Below are positions 1-7,938 of a stretch of 64,000 nt of DNA, piece by piece (within the stretch, counting starts at the first letter, position 1; each line of letters begins with the position of its first letter). Origin of the DNA: Mycobacterium sp. PS03-16 (GTDB lineage Bacteria; Actinomycetota; Actinomycetes; Mycobacteriales; Mycobacteriaceae); contig NZ_SPQO01000011.1 of NCBI RefSeq assembly GCF_004570325.1, positions 1 to 64,000 of the forward strand, in the 5' to 3' direction. The notes beneath the pieces are model-generated. The model searched no databases. It was not told where the DNA came from and was given only the letters and a program-made list of their open reading frames with translations. A program made the position numbers and the translations under genes.

Positions 1-1304
1 TCAACCTCACCTACCAGGGCAAGGCTTCCTTCGTCGAGAAGGACGAGACCGCGCACAAGGCGGTCATCGACGCCCGCGGCAAGGACCAGCGCGGCAACGG
101 CACGGCCGCCGCGGTCATCACGGCCAACCTCAAGGAGGAGGGGTCCGTCACGCGGGTCGACGTCCTGACCGACCTCAACATCACCGGCCGGCCGGCCCAG
201 TTCGGCCGCGGCGTGATGACCGACGTCGGCAACAAGCTGCTCGGCCAGTTCGCCGACAAGCTGGCCGCCCAGCTCGGCGCCGGCGAGGCTGCTGCGGCCC
301 CGGCCCCGGCCCCGGCCCCGGCCCCGGCCCCGGCCCCGGCCGAGAACACCGCCGAGACGCCGGTGAAGAAGGCGGCCGCGGTCGCCGCCGGCGCCGCCGA
401 GGAGGTCGCCGCCTCCGCCGAGCAGGTGCCCGGGGACGGCGCTCCGGCCAAGACGACCCGCAAGGCGGCGACGGCGGCGAAGAAGACCGCCGCGGCCGCC
501 ACGGACAAGGCCTCCGCCACGGACAAGGCCTCCGCCACCGAGAAGGCGTCCGCCACCGAGAAGACGCCGACGCCGGCCGCGCCCGACACCGCCCCGGCTG
601 CCTCGGCTCCCGCTGGTCAGCCCATGTCGGTCTCCGGCCAGCCCGCACCCAGCGCCCCCGCTGCCCCGGAGACCACGCCCTCGGGGCGGCACCAGGCGGC
701 CGAGCCCGAGCCGATCGACCTGCTGGAGGTGGCCGGCGGAGCGGCGATGGCCCGCTACGCCGTGCCGGCGGCCGGTGCCGCGGCGGCCAGCGCCGTGTGG
801 TCGTCGTCGGGCCCCCGGGCCGCGGTGAGCCCGCCGCCGATCGCGGCCGCCAGCTCGGGCTGCGGCAGCGTGACCACGGGCACCCGGAAGTGCTCCGACA
901 GCGTGGTGGTGACGATGGGGATCCGCGCCCCGCCACCGACGGTCGCGACAGCCGCGAGGTCGCTGTGCCGGACACCGTTGCGCTGCAACATCTCTTGCAG
1001 CACAGCGACGGCACCGGCGAGCGGTTCGCGCACGATCTCGTCGAGTTCGGTGCGCGTGAGCCGCACCTCACCGCGGTGGCCGGGCAGGTCGGCGGTCAGC
1101 GTCGCCACCGTCGCCGTGGACAGCTGCTCCTTGGCGGCGCGGCACTGGGCGCGCAGCCGGGTCAGCGACCCGATCGCCGAGGTGCCGGTCAGATCCACCG
1201 CTCCCGCCGCGCCCAGCCCGCCGATCACGTGGGTGAGCAGCGCCTGGTCGATCGAGTCGCCGGACAGGTCGGTGTGCCGCACGGTCGGGGCGATCGGCCG
1301 GTAG
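1..1304 (+). CDS. CoxG/SRPBCC-family protein, 5' partial, abnormal 3' end
   Basis: The reading frame is open from base 3 and starts upstream of the window. The first ~85 visible residues look like the C-terminal half of a CoxG (carbon monoxide dehydrogenase subunit G) SRPBCC fold, with TGRPAQFGRGVMTDVGNKL as the typical motif. CoxG-like proteins act in CO dehydrogenase maturation or membrane anchoring in some bacteria; in mycobacteria the role is unclear. A low-complexity Ala/Pro/Lys/Glu region follows (bases 290-700), then EPIDLLEVAGGAAMARY, which I would expect to lead into a short C-terminal membrane helix and a stop. Instead the frame stays open to 1304, lying antisense to the Hsp70-like gene for 550 bases. 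The last ~180 residues are therefore probably not native sequence. A deletion that removed both 3' ends is a likely explanation. Confidence 0.7.
   Translation, partial: NLTYQGKASFVEKDETAHKAVIDARGKDQRGNGTAAAVITANLKEEGSVTRVDVLTDLNITGRPAQFGRGVMTDVGNKLLGQFADKLAAQLGAGEAAAAPAPAPAPAPAPAPAENTAETPVKKAAAVAAGAAEEVAASAEQVPGDGAPAKTTRKAATAAKKTAAAATDKASATDKASATEKASATEKTPTPAAPDTAPAASAPAGQPMSVSGQPAPSAPAAPETTPSGRHQAAEPEPIDLLEVAGGAAMARYAVPAAGAAAASAVWSSSGPRAAVSPPPIAAASSGCGSVTTGTRKCSDSVVVTMGIRAPPPTVATAARSLCRTPLRCNISCSTATAPASGSRTISSSSVRVSRTSPRWPGRSAVSVATVAVDSCSLAARHWARSRVSDPIAEVPVRSTAPAAPSPPITWVSSAWSIESPDRSVCRTVGAIGR
296..342 (+). repeat. Hexamer repeat coding for Ala-Pro dipeptides
   Basis: The unit CCCCGG/GGCCCC is repeated about 7.5 times and codes for an uninterrupted Ala-Pro run in the linker after the CoxG-like domain. 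Such hexamers vary in copy number by slippage without changing frame. An extended, flexible spacer is the likely structural result. Confidence 0.85.
501..566 (+). repeat. 18-bp coding tandem repeat, 3.7 copies
   Basis: Units start at 501, 519, 537 and 555 (the last is 12 bases). They code for ATDKAS, ATDKAS, ATEKAS and ATEK. The first two units are identical and the last two differ at a few positions. This is a charged low-complexity linker made by in-frame duplication. Confidence 0.85.
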
Positions 1305-1837
1305 CCGTCCGCCGCGTCGGCCAACGTGAGGCTGGTGCCGGTCCCGCCGACATCGCACAGCGCGACGACCCCGCGAGTAGGGAGACCGGGTTCGTCCTGC
1401 AGTGCGGTCAGGGCCGCCGACGCATCCGGAGTCAGCGGCGCGTCCTGCAGCTCGGGCACCTCGGCCAGCGCACCGCGCAGCGCCTCGACCGCAGCGGGTG
1501 GCCAGTGGGCCGGGTACGTGACACCGACCGGACCGGCCGGCGGGCGACCGCGGGTCACCGCGTGGAGCAGGGCTCGCAGCGCGTCGGCGGCCAGCGTCGC
1601 ACCGCGGTGGCTGGAGCCGTCGGCGGCCAGGATGCCGATCGGGTCACCGACGCGGTCGACGAAGCCGGTGAGGATCAGCCCGGGTTCGTCGAGGCGCGGG
1701 TTCTCGGTGGGCACCCCCACCTCCGGCGGGCGATGGCCGAACAGTGTGAGCACCGGGGTCCGCCGCAGCGCGGTGCGCCCGACCACCACGGCCGCCAGGG
1801 CGCTGGCGCCGATCGACAACCCGATTACGTCCGACAT
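755..1837 (-). CDS. Hsp70-like nucleotide-binding domain protein, probably truncated
   Basis: The 360-residue protein begins MSDVIGLSIGASALAAVVVG, an actin/Hsp70-type phosphate-1 loop. It has a second phosphate loop (CDVGGTGTSLTLAD, about 170-185) and an adenosine motif (VGGGARIPIV, near 320). It ends just after the ATPase domain, with no substrate-binding domain. From memory, mycobacterial Hsp70-like proteins of this type usually continue into a proline-rich segment and a membrane helix, so the tail looks lost. The ATG at 1837 is preferred over 1864 because it starts directly on the conserved strand. The gene converges on, and overlaps by 550 bases, the open frame of the CoxG-like gene. It is unlikely to be a true DnaK chaperone. 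Its function is unknown. Confidence 0.75.
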   Translation of the reverse strand: MSDVIGLSIGASALAAVVVGRTALRRTPVLTLFGHRPPEVGVPTENPRLDEPGLILTGFVDRVGDPIGILAADGSSHRGATLAADALRALLHAVTRGRPPAGPVGVTYPAHWPPAAVEALRGALAEVPELQDAPLTPDASAALTALQDEPGLPTRGVVALCDVGGTGTSLTLADAADGYRPIAPTVRHTDLSGDSIDQALLTHVIGGLGAAGAVDLTGTSAIGSLTRLRAQCRAAKEQLSTATVATLTADLPGHRGEVRLTRTELDEIVREPLAGAVAVLQEMLQRNGVRHSDLAAVATVGGGARIPIVTTTLSEHFRVPVVTLPQPELAAAIGGGLTAARGPDDDHTALAAAAPAAGTA

Positions 1838-1903
1838 CCGTTCCCGTCTTCGGCAGAGGACCACATCCAGTTATCCATCGTCCGACGGTGGGCGCGGCGT
1901 TAC

Positions 1904-2977
1904 TCAGCGGATTGTGCCGGCGCCCGCGATCAGTGGTAAATCCAGCGCGGTCACCCAGCCCGGGCGCAGGTCGTTGACCGCGGGCACCGCGTTGAGCGCG
2001 CGCATCCCGGTGGCCAGGCAACCGGCCGCGGCGGCGTCGCGCCCCGACCCGTCGGTGAAGCGGAACGCCGTCTCCTGGAACACACTCGGAATGCCCTCGA
2101 TGTCGACGCGGTAGACGTCGTTCTCGGTGCCCGACGGCCACTCCGGCGCGGCGTCGTTGCCGATGCGGTTGACATGTTCGAGTTGGATGCGGGTCTCGCC
2201 CTGATAGATGCCGTTGATCGTGAACCGCACCGCGGCGACATGCCCCGCCGCGATGACGCCCTTGGCACTGGGGCGGTCGGTCGGCGTGACCCATTTGTCG
2301 TAGGTGGTGGTGATCTCGTCGAGCATGATGCCTGCGGCGTGGGCGATCATCGGCACCGTGGCGCCCCAGGCGAACACCAGGATGTCGGGGGTCTCGAGCA
2401 GCGCCCGGTGCTCCGGGGGCCGTCCGATGCCCATCTCGTCCTCGTAGTCGCCGGTGTAGTTCGTGTAGTCGAGCAGCTCGGAGGCGCGGACGCGTTTCAC
2501 CTCCGAACACACCCCCATCAGCGTCATCGGGAACAGGTCGTTGGCGAAGCCCGGGTCGATGCCGGTGGTCAGGCACGACGACTCGCCGAGTTCGCACGCC
2601 TCGGTGATCGGCTGGATCCAACCCGGCGGGTTGAGGTGCATGGTCGGCCAGACCCACGGCGTCATCGCCGTGGAGCAGACGTCGATACCGGCCCGCAGGA
2701 ACCGGGCGATCAGCGCGATGTTGTCCTGCGCGTGCGCGGCGGTGGGCCCGTAGTGCACCAGCGCATCCGGCTTCAGCGCGATCAGCGCGTCGACGTCGTC
2801 GGTCGCGGTGACGCCCAGCGTGCGGCCGAGCCCGCAGATCTCCCCCGCGTCGCGGCCCACCTTGTCCGGGTTGGACACGCCGACGCCGACGAGCTCGAAC
2901 AGCGGGTGCCGGTCGATCTCGGCGATCACCATCTTGCCGACGAAGCCGGTGCCCCACACCACGATCCGCTTGGACAT
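1904..2977 (-). CDS. DapB-like NAD(P)H-dependent dehydrogenase
   Basis: The 357-residue cytosolic protein has an N-terminal Rossmann fold, with VVWGTGFVGKMVI at residues 5-17, and a C-terminal domain like those annotated as dihydrodipicolinate reductase or 2,4-diaminopentanoate/amine dehydrogenase. These enzymes oxidise or reduce C-N bonds on small amino substrates with NAD(P)H. This is not the housekeeping dapB: the protein is about 100 residues longer and lacks the usual DapB active-site context. The ATG at 2977 follows AAAGG by 6 bases, which fixes the start. The gene lies 66 bases upstream of the Hsp70-like gene on the same strand. Its substrate cannot be read from the sequence. Confidence 0.8.
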   Translation of the reverse strand: MSKRIVVWGTGFVGKMVIAEIDRHPLFELVGVGVSNPDKVGRDAGEICGLGRTLGVTATDDVDALIALKPDALVHYGPTAAHAQDNIALIARFLRAGIDVCSTAMTPWVWPTMHLNPPGWIQPITEACELGESSCLTTGIDPGFANDLFPMTLMGVCSEVKRVRASELLDYTNYTGDYEDEMGIGRPPEHRALLETPDILVFAWGATVPMIAHAAGIMLDEITTTYDKWVTPTDRPSAKGVIAAGHVAAVRFTINGIYQGETRIQLEHVNRIGNDAAPEWPSGTENDVYRVDIEGIPSVFQETAFRFTDGSGRDAAAAGCLATGMRALNAVPAVNDLRPGWVTALDLPLIAGAGTIR

Positions 2978-3059
2978 GCATTGCCTTTCGTTGGCCCCCG
3001 GCGCTCACCCTATGTGTCGGCGCGACATTCCCGGGCGGCGTCGCTTAGGTTCTGCAGAC

Positions 3060-3815
3060 ATGACTTCTGCGGTGGACGGCCCGCTGGCCGGACGACGGGC
3101 GCTGGTGACGGGCGGATCGCGTGGGATCGGCGCGGAGATCGTGCGCAGGCTGGCCCGCGACGGGGCCGCGGTGGCGTTCACGTACGGATCCTCGGTGGAC
3201 GAGGCCGACAAGGTGGTGGTCGACGTGTCCCGCGCCGGCGGCCGGGTGCTGCCGATCCGGGCGGACAGCGCCGATCCCGGGCAGATCGCCTCGGCGGTGC
3301 AGGAGACGGTGACGCGGCTGGGCGGCCTCGACATCCTGGTCAACAACGCCGGCGTCGCGCACCTCGGCCCCGTCGAGTCTTTTCCGCTCGAGCAGTTCGA
3401 CCGCCTGGTGGCGGTCAATGTGCGCGGGGTGTTCGTGGCGATCCAGTGCGCGGTCCCCCACCTGGGCGAGGGCGGGCGCATCATCACCATCGGCAGTGTC
3501 AACGCCGACCGGGCGCCGGTGGCGGGTCTGTCGGTGTACGCGATGACCAAGGCCGCCGTCGCCGGTATGACGCGCGCGCTGGCGCGCGAACTCGGGCCGC
3601 GCGGGATCACCGTCAACACCGTGCAGCCCGGCCCGATCGCCACCGACATGAACTCGGCCGAGGGCGAATTCGCCGAAGCAGCAACGAAGCTGATCGCGGT
3701 CGGACACTACGGGCACACCGGCGACATCGCGGCCGCGGTCAGCTACCTGGCCGGTGCGGAGGCCGGGTACGTCACCGGCGCCACCCTCGACGTCGACGGC
3801 GGCTTCAAGGCCTGA
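3060..3815 (+). CDS. SDR-family oxidoreductase (FabG-like)
   Basis: The 251-residue short-chain dehydrogenase has the cofactor motif TGGSRGIGAE near residue 20, NNAGV near 95, a catalytic Ser (IGSVN), YAMTK with the catalytic Tyr-Lys, and the PGPIATDM segment. It probably reduces a ketone or oxidises an alcohol with NAD(P)H; an acidic residue after strand 2 is not obvious, so NADP(H) is possible. A TAGGTT -10-like hexamer ends 8 bases before the ATG, suggesting a very short or absent leader. The gene is divergent from the DapB-like gene (82 bases apart) and convergent with the secreted protein at 3876, with tandem repeats covering the junction. Confidence 0.88.
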   Translation: MTSAVDGPLAGRRALVTGGSRGIGAEIVRRLARDGAAVAFTYGSSVDEADKVVVDVSRAGGRVLPIRADSADPGQIASAVQETVTRLGGLDILVNNAGVAHLGPVESFPLEQFDRLVAVNVRGVFVAIQCAVPHLGEGGRIITIGSVNADRAPVAGLSVYAMTKAAVAGMTRALARELGPRGITVNTVQPGPIATDMNSAEGEFAEAATKLIAVGHYGHTGDIAAAVSYLAGAEAGYVTGATLDVDGGFKA

Positions 3816-3893
3816 CGAAGGTCGGAAACAGCGCCCCCCTGACGGAGGTGGGAAACAGCGCCCCCCTGACGGAGGTCAGAAACAACGCCTGAG
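3813..3893. repeat. 27-bp tandem repeat, three copies, at convergent gene ends
   Basis: Units start at 3813, 3840 and 3867 with the shared core TGACGGAGGTGGGAAACAGC; the third unit is more diverged. Each unit begins with TGA. The first TGA is the stop of the SDR gene, and the third unit contains the reverse-complement stop of the minus-strand secreted-protein gene. The repeat therefore duplicated the junction of two convergent genes. Confidence 0.9.
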
Positions 3894-4412
3894 CCCGCCC
3901 GGCTCGCAGATCAACGGGTAGCGGTCGAGCGGGATGTCCAGCGGCTTGGCGAACGTGAGCGTGAACGGCGTCTTGATCATGCTGGCCGGTAGTTGGCCAT
4001 CGCAGCCGGGCGGGTGGGTGGTGGTGCGGGTGCCGGTCATGGTCTCGGAGTTGAACTCGTAGCTTTCGTTGACCACCAGGTAGTCGCCGTCGGAGCACTT
4101 GATTCCTTCGCGCACCGTCGTGTTGGCCGCCCACACCCCGTTGGCCAGGCGGGCGTCGATGCTGGGCGCCGCCGATGGCGACACGGCGATCGACAAATGG
4201 CAACCGACCGGAAGGTACAGGTGTTCGCGCAGGTCGCCGACCACGGGAACGCAGATCGGGTACACCCGCCAGGTGGCGGTCGTGCCGTCGGGCTGGGCGT
4301 AGGTGTAGAAGCCCTCGAGCACCTTCTGCTCGGCCTGCGCCGGGTGCGCGAGCCCGACCGCGGCGCCGATCGCGAGGACGACGGCGGCGAGAATCCGAGA
4401 GACGGTCAACAT
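3876..4412 (-). CDS. Secreted six-cysteine protein of unknown function
   Basis: The 178-residue protein has a clear Sec signal peptide, with a hydrophobic core of about 18 residues ending in AHPAQAEQ; cleavage after AQA near residue 27 is likely. The mature part begins with a pattern like EGFYTYAQPDGTTATWRVYP and has six cysteines (PIC, VGC, IKC, PGC, LIC, RRC). These could form three disulfides outside the cytoplasm. The C-terminus is EPGGLRRCF. It resembles a family of small secreted mycobacterial proteins that I know only as conserved hypotheticals. The ATG at 4412 is preceded by GGAAGGGAAG. It is transcribed away from the ABC importer genes, with 156 bases between them. Confidence 0.75.
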   Translation of the reverse strand: MLTVSRILAAVVLAIGAAVGLAHPAQAEQKVLEGFYTYAQPDGTTATWRVYPICVPVVGDLREHLYLPVGCHLSIAVSPSAAPSIDARLANGVWAANTTVREGIKCSDGDYLVVNESYEFNSETMTGTRTTTHPPGCDGQLPASMIKTPFTLTFAKPLDIPLDRYPLICEPGGLRRCF

Positions 4413-4568
4413 CCGGCAGGTCTTCCCTTCCAGCGGCGAACACTCGTCGGCCAGCGGTGGCTCGAGTATGTCAGCCTCCTTTGCCCGACGTCCCGGGGTT
4501 CGGCGTTTGCGACCGCGTCCGCGGGGGGTAACAAGCCTCAGAAGTGCCCGTCTGATCTTGGAGTGGCC

Positions 4569-6098
4569 GTGACGCGACGCAGTGTGGTCCTCGCCGCGGT
4601 CGTCGCGCTGGTGCTGGGTCTGGCGGGCTGCTCCACCGGCGAGCGGGTCGACCTCGGCGACGCCGCGGCCGGCAACCTCATCGCGGCGATCGCCGGGGAG
4701 CCCGATCAGCTCGACCCCCACAAGACCAGCGCCTACTTCTCGTTCGAGGTGCTCGAGAACGTCTTCGACACGCTGGTCGAGCCCGACGCGAAACTCGAGA
4801 TGCGGCCGGCGCTGGCCGAGCGGTGGGAGACGAGCCCCGACCAGCTGGTGTGGACGTTCCACCTGCGCCGCGGCGTCACCTTCCACGACGGCACCCCGTT
4901 CACCGCGGATGACGTCGTCTACTCCTACCGCCGCATCATCGACGAGCAGCTGACCAACGTGGACAAGTTCAGTCCGGTCACCGATGTGGTCGCCGTCGAC
5001 CCGGCCACGGTGCGGATCACCGTGAAGCAGCCGACGCCGAACCTGCTCACCAATCTCGGCGGCTTCAAGGGCATGTCGATCGTGTCGCGGGCCAACGTCG
5101 AGAGCGGGCGCATCGGCACCCATCCCGTCGGCACCGGTCCGTTCTCGTTCGCCGGCGCTCGCAGCGGGGACTCGATCGTGCTGACGGCCAATCCGTCGTA
5201 CTGGGGCGGCCCGCCGCAGGTCTCCGGCGTGACGTTCCGCTTCATCTCCGAACCGACCACCGCGCTGTCGGCGTTGCAGGCCGGGGAGATCGACTGGACC
5301 GACTCGATCCCGCCGCAGCGCGTCGCCCAGCTGCGCGACGACGAGTCGCTGCGGCTGGCCGTCACGCCGAGCAACGACTACTGGTACCTGGCGCTCAACG
5401 AGGCGCGCCGGCCGTGGAATGACGTGCGGGTGCGCCAGGCGATCGCGTATGCCATCGAGCGCGACGCCATCGTGACCGCGACCAGCTACGGCACCGCCGC
5501 GCGCAACCAGCTGGCGATTCCGGAGGGTAACCCGTGGTACACGCCGTACGACCGGTACTCCTACGACGTCGAGAAGGCGAAAAGCCTGCTGGCCGAGGCG
5601 AATGCGGCCCCGCAGCGCCTCGACATGCTGGTCACCAGCGAGTATCCGGAGACCGTGACCGCCGCGCAGATCATCGCCGACAACCTGGCCCCACTGGGCA
5701 TCACCGTCGACATCCGCACCGTCGACTTCGCCACCTGGCTCGACGAGCAGAACAACGGCAACTTCGACATGCTGATGATGGGCTGGCTGGGCAACATCGA
5801 CCCGGACGACTTCTACTACGCCCAGCACCACACTGACGGCACGAGCAACGCCCAGAAGTTCTCCGACCCGGAGGTGGACCGCCTGCTCGACGCCGGGCGG
5901 GTGGAGACCGACCGGCAGGCCCGCGAGGACATCTACGCCCGGGCAGCCACCCGTATCGCCGATCAGGTCAGCTACATCTACCTCTACAACCCGTCGGTGA
6001 TCCAGGCCTGGACGCCGGCGCTGTCGGGGTACGAGGCCCGCCGCGACGGCGCGGTCCGGTTCCGCGGCGCGGTCCTCGGAGGTGACGAGTCGTCGTGA
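4569..6098 (+). CDS. Peptide/nickel-type ABC transporter substrate-binding lipoprotein
   Basis: The 509-residue extracytoplasmic binding protein is of the SBP_bac_5 (OppA/DppA) family. The start has a lipoprotein signal (MTRRSVVLAAVV...) with lipobox LAGC, so Cys near residue 20 should be lipidated. The segment AGEPDQLDPHKTS is the usual first strand of the family, and WTFHLRRGVTFHDGTPFTADDV is its most conserved stretch. It captures a peptide, sugar-peptide or other cationic ligand for the following permeases. I chose GTG at 4569 over GTG at 4563 because GGAG lies 5 bases before 4569. It overlaps the permease gene by 4 bases (GTGA), so translation is coupled. The ligand is not predictable. 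Confidence 0.92.
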   Translation: MTRRSVVLAAVVALVLGLAGCSTGERVDLGDAAAGNLIAAIAGEPDQLDPHKTSAYFSFEVLENVFDTLVEPDAKLEMRPALAERWETSPDQLVWTFHLRRGVTFHDGTPFTADDVVYSYRRIIDEQLTNVDKFSPVTDVVAVDPATVRITVKQPTPNLLTNLGGFKGMSIVSRANVESGRIGTHPVGTGPFSFAGARSGDSIVLTANPSYWGGPPQVSGVTFRFISEPTTALSALQAGEIDWTDSIPPQRVAQLRDDESLRLAVTPSNDYWYLALNEARRPWNDVRVRQAIAYAIERDAIVTATSYGTAARNQLAIPEGNPWYTPYDRYSYDVEKAKSLLAEANAAPQRLDMLVTSEYPETVTAAQIIADNLAPLGITVDIRTVDFATWLDEQNNGNFDMLMMGWLGNIDPDDFYYAQHHTDGTSNAQKFSDPEVDRLLDAGRVETDRQAREDIYARAATRIADQVSYIYLYNPSVIQAWTPALSGYEARRDGAVRFRGAVLGGDESS

Positions 6099-7063
6099 GC
6101 GCGTTCGTGAGCCACCCCGTGGTGCGCTTTTTGGCCCGCCGGGTGGCGTACTCGCTGGTCGTGCTGGTCGGGGTCCTGATCGTGGTGTTCGCGCTCATGC
6201 AGCTGGTGCCGGGCGATCCGGTGCGCATCGCGCTGGGCACCCGCTACACCCCCGAGGCCTACGAGGCGCTGCGGTCGGCGAGCGGCCTGGACCGCCCGGT
6301 CATCGTGCAGTTCTTCAGTTATCTGGGCAATGCGCTCACCGGCGACCTCGGCGTGAGTTTCCGCAACGGTGACCCGGTGACCACCACGCTGCTCGAACGG
6401 CTGCCCGCCACCGTGTCGCTCGGGCTGGTCGGCATCGTGATCGCGCTGCTGATCGCGGTGCCCGCCGGGGTGTGGGCGGCGCTGCGCGAAGGCCGGGTGA
6501 GCGACGGGATCGTCCGCATCACCAGCCAGTTCGGCGTCTCGGTGCCCGACTTCTGGCTGGGCATCCTGCTGATCGCGCTGTTCTCCACCACGCTGGGGTG
6601 GCTGCCGACGTCGGGGTACCGGCCACTGTTCGACGATCCGGGCGGCTGGTTGCGCCACATCATCCTGCCGGGGCTGACCGTCGGGCTGGTCGCGGCGGCG
6701 ATCATGACCCGTTACATCCGGTCCGCGGTGCTGGAGGTCGCCTCGACGGGCTATGTGCGCACCGCCCGCTCGAAGGGCCTGTCACCGCGGGTGGTGACGC
6801 TGCGCCACACCGTGCGCAACGCGCTGATCCCGGTGCTGACCATCACCGGTATCCAGCTCGCCACCATCCTCGGCGGGGTCATCGTCGTCGAGGTGGTGTT
6901 CGCGTGGCCGGGTCTGGGCCGGCTCGTCTACAACGCCGTCGCCGCTCGCGACTACCCTCTGATCCAGGGGGCGGTGCTGCTGATGGCCGCGCTGTTCCTG
7001 CTCATCAACCTGATCGTGGACGTGCTGTACGCGGTCGTCGACCCGCGGATCCGGCTGTCATGA
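6095..7063 (+). CDS. ABC transporter permease, DppB type
   Basis: The 322-residue inner-membrane protein has about six transmembrane helices. It starts with the DppB/OppB signature: an N-terminal helix, then FALMQLVPGDPVRIALG, followed by a large periplasmic loop. The EAA loop that contacts the ATPase is near residue 215 (VRTARSKGLSPRVVTLRHTV). It pairs with the next permease to form the channel of an oligopeptide-type importer. The GTG start lies inside the stop of the binding-protein gene, and its own stop overlaps the next start (ATGA), which points to one polycistronic mRNA. Confidence 0.93.
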   Translation: MSAFVSHPVVRFLARRVAYSLVVLVGVLIVVFALMQLVPGDPVRIALGTRYTPEAYEALRSASGLDRPVIVQFFSYLGNALTGDLGVSFRNGDPVTTTLLERLPATVSLGLVGIVIALLIAVPAGVWAALREGRVSDGIVRITSQFGVSVPDFWLGILLIALFSTTLGWLPTSGYRPLFDDPGGWLRHIILPGLTVGLVAAAIMTRYIRSAVLEVASTGYVRTARSKGLSPRVVTLRHTVRNALIPVLTITGIQLATILGGVIVVEVVFAWPGLGRLVYNAVAARDYPLIQGAVLLMAALFLLINLIVDVLYAVVDPRIRLS

Positions 7064-7938
7064 CCGCGCCCGGGGAACAGACCCGCGTCGCGTCGTGGCG
7101 GCTGCTGCTGGGCAACCCGGTGACGCTGGTCAGTGCGGCGGTGCTGGCGGTCGTGCTGGTGGTGGCGCTGTTCGCCACGTGGCTGATCCCTTACGGGGTC
7201 AATGACATCGACGTTCCCAACGCGCTGCAGCCGCCGAGCGGAGCGCACTGGTTCGGCACCGACGAACTGGGCCGCGACGTGTTCTCCCGCGTGCTGGTCG
7301 CGGTGCAGGCGTCGCTGCGGGTGGCGGTGGTCAGCGTGGCGTTCGCGGTGGTGGTCGGCGTGACGGTCGGAGTGCTGGCGGGGTACCGCGGCGGTTGGCA
7401 GGACACCGTGCTGATGCGCATCGTCGACGTGATGTTCGCGTTCCCGGTGCTGCTGCTGGCGCTGGCGATCGTGGCGATCCTGGGGCCCGGGGTGACGACG
7501 ACGATGCTGGCGATCGGCATCGTGTTCACCCCGATCTTCGCGCGGGTGGCGCGCGCCAGCACGCTGTCGGTGCGCGTCGAACCCTATGTGGCGGTGTCCC
7601 GCACGATGGGCACCGGACACGGCTACATCCTCATCCGCCATGTGCTGCCGAACATCTCGGGCCCACTGATCGTGCAGACGTCGCTGTCGCTGGCGTTCGC
7701 GATCCTGTCGGAGGCCGCGCTGTCGTTTCTGGGCCTGGGCATCCAGCCGCCGCAGCCGTCGCTGGGTCGGATGATCTTCGACTCGCAGGGTTTCGTGACG
7801 CTGGCGTGGTGGATGGCGGTGTTCCCCGGCGCGGCGATCTTCGTCATCGTGCTGGCGTTCAACCTGCTCGGCGACGGCCTGCGCGATGTGCTCGATCCCA
7901 AGCAGCGCACGCTGATCGAGGCGAGGAGGCGGCGGTGA
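7060..7938 (+). CDS. ABC transporter permease, DppC type
   Basis: The 292-residue protein has one N-terminal helix, then HWFGTDELGRDVFSRVL, the DppC/OppC signature, and about five further helices. The EAA motif lies near residue 200 (AVSRTMGTGHGYILIRHVLP). The end (NLLGDGLRDVLDPKQR) is the conserved cytoplasmic tail. It is the second half of the translocation pore with the DppB-type permease. Its ATG overlaps the previous TGA, and its own stop overlaps the GTG start of the ATPase gene. Confidence 0.93.
   Translation: MTAPGEQTRVASWRLLLGNPVTLVSAAVLAVVLVVALFATWLIPYGVNDIDVPNALQPPSGAHWFGTDELGRDVFSRVLVAVQASLRVAVVSVAFAVVVGVTVGVLAGYRGGWQDTVLMRIVDVMFAFPVLLLALAIVAILGPGVTTTMLAIGIVFTPIFARVARASTLSVRVEPYVAVSRTMGTGHGYILIRHVLPNISGPLIVQTSLSLAFAILSEAALSFLGLGIQPPQPSLGRMIFDSQGFVTLAWWMAVFPGAAIFVIVLAFNLLGDGLRDVLDPKQRTLIEARRRR

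Noticed and set aside
755..1837. True DnaK chaperone gene
   Set aside because: There is no substrate-binding domain, no DnaK N-terminal signature and no grpE or dnaJ next to it.
2174..3892. Plus-strand frame of 572 codons over the DapB-like and SDR genes
   Set aside because: It is out of frame with the SDR gene and antisense to the DapB-like gene; both real genes have full motifs.
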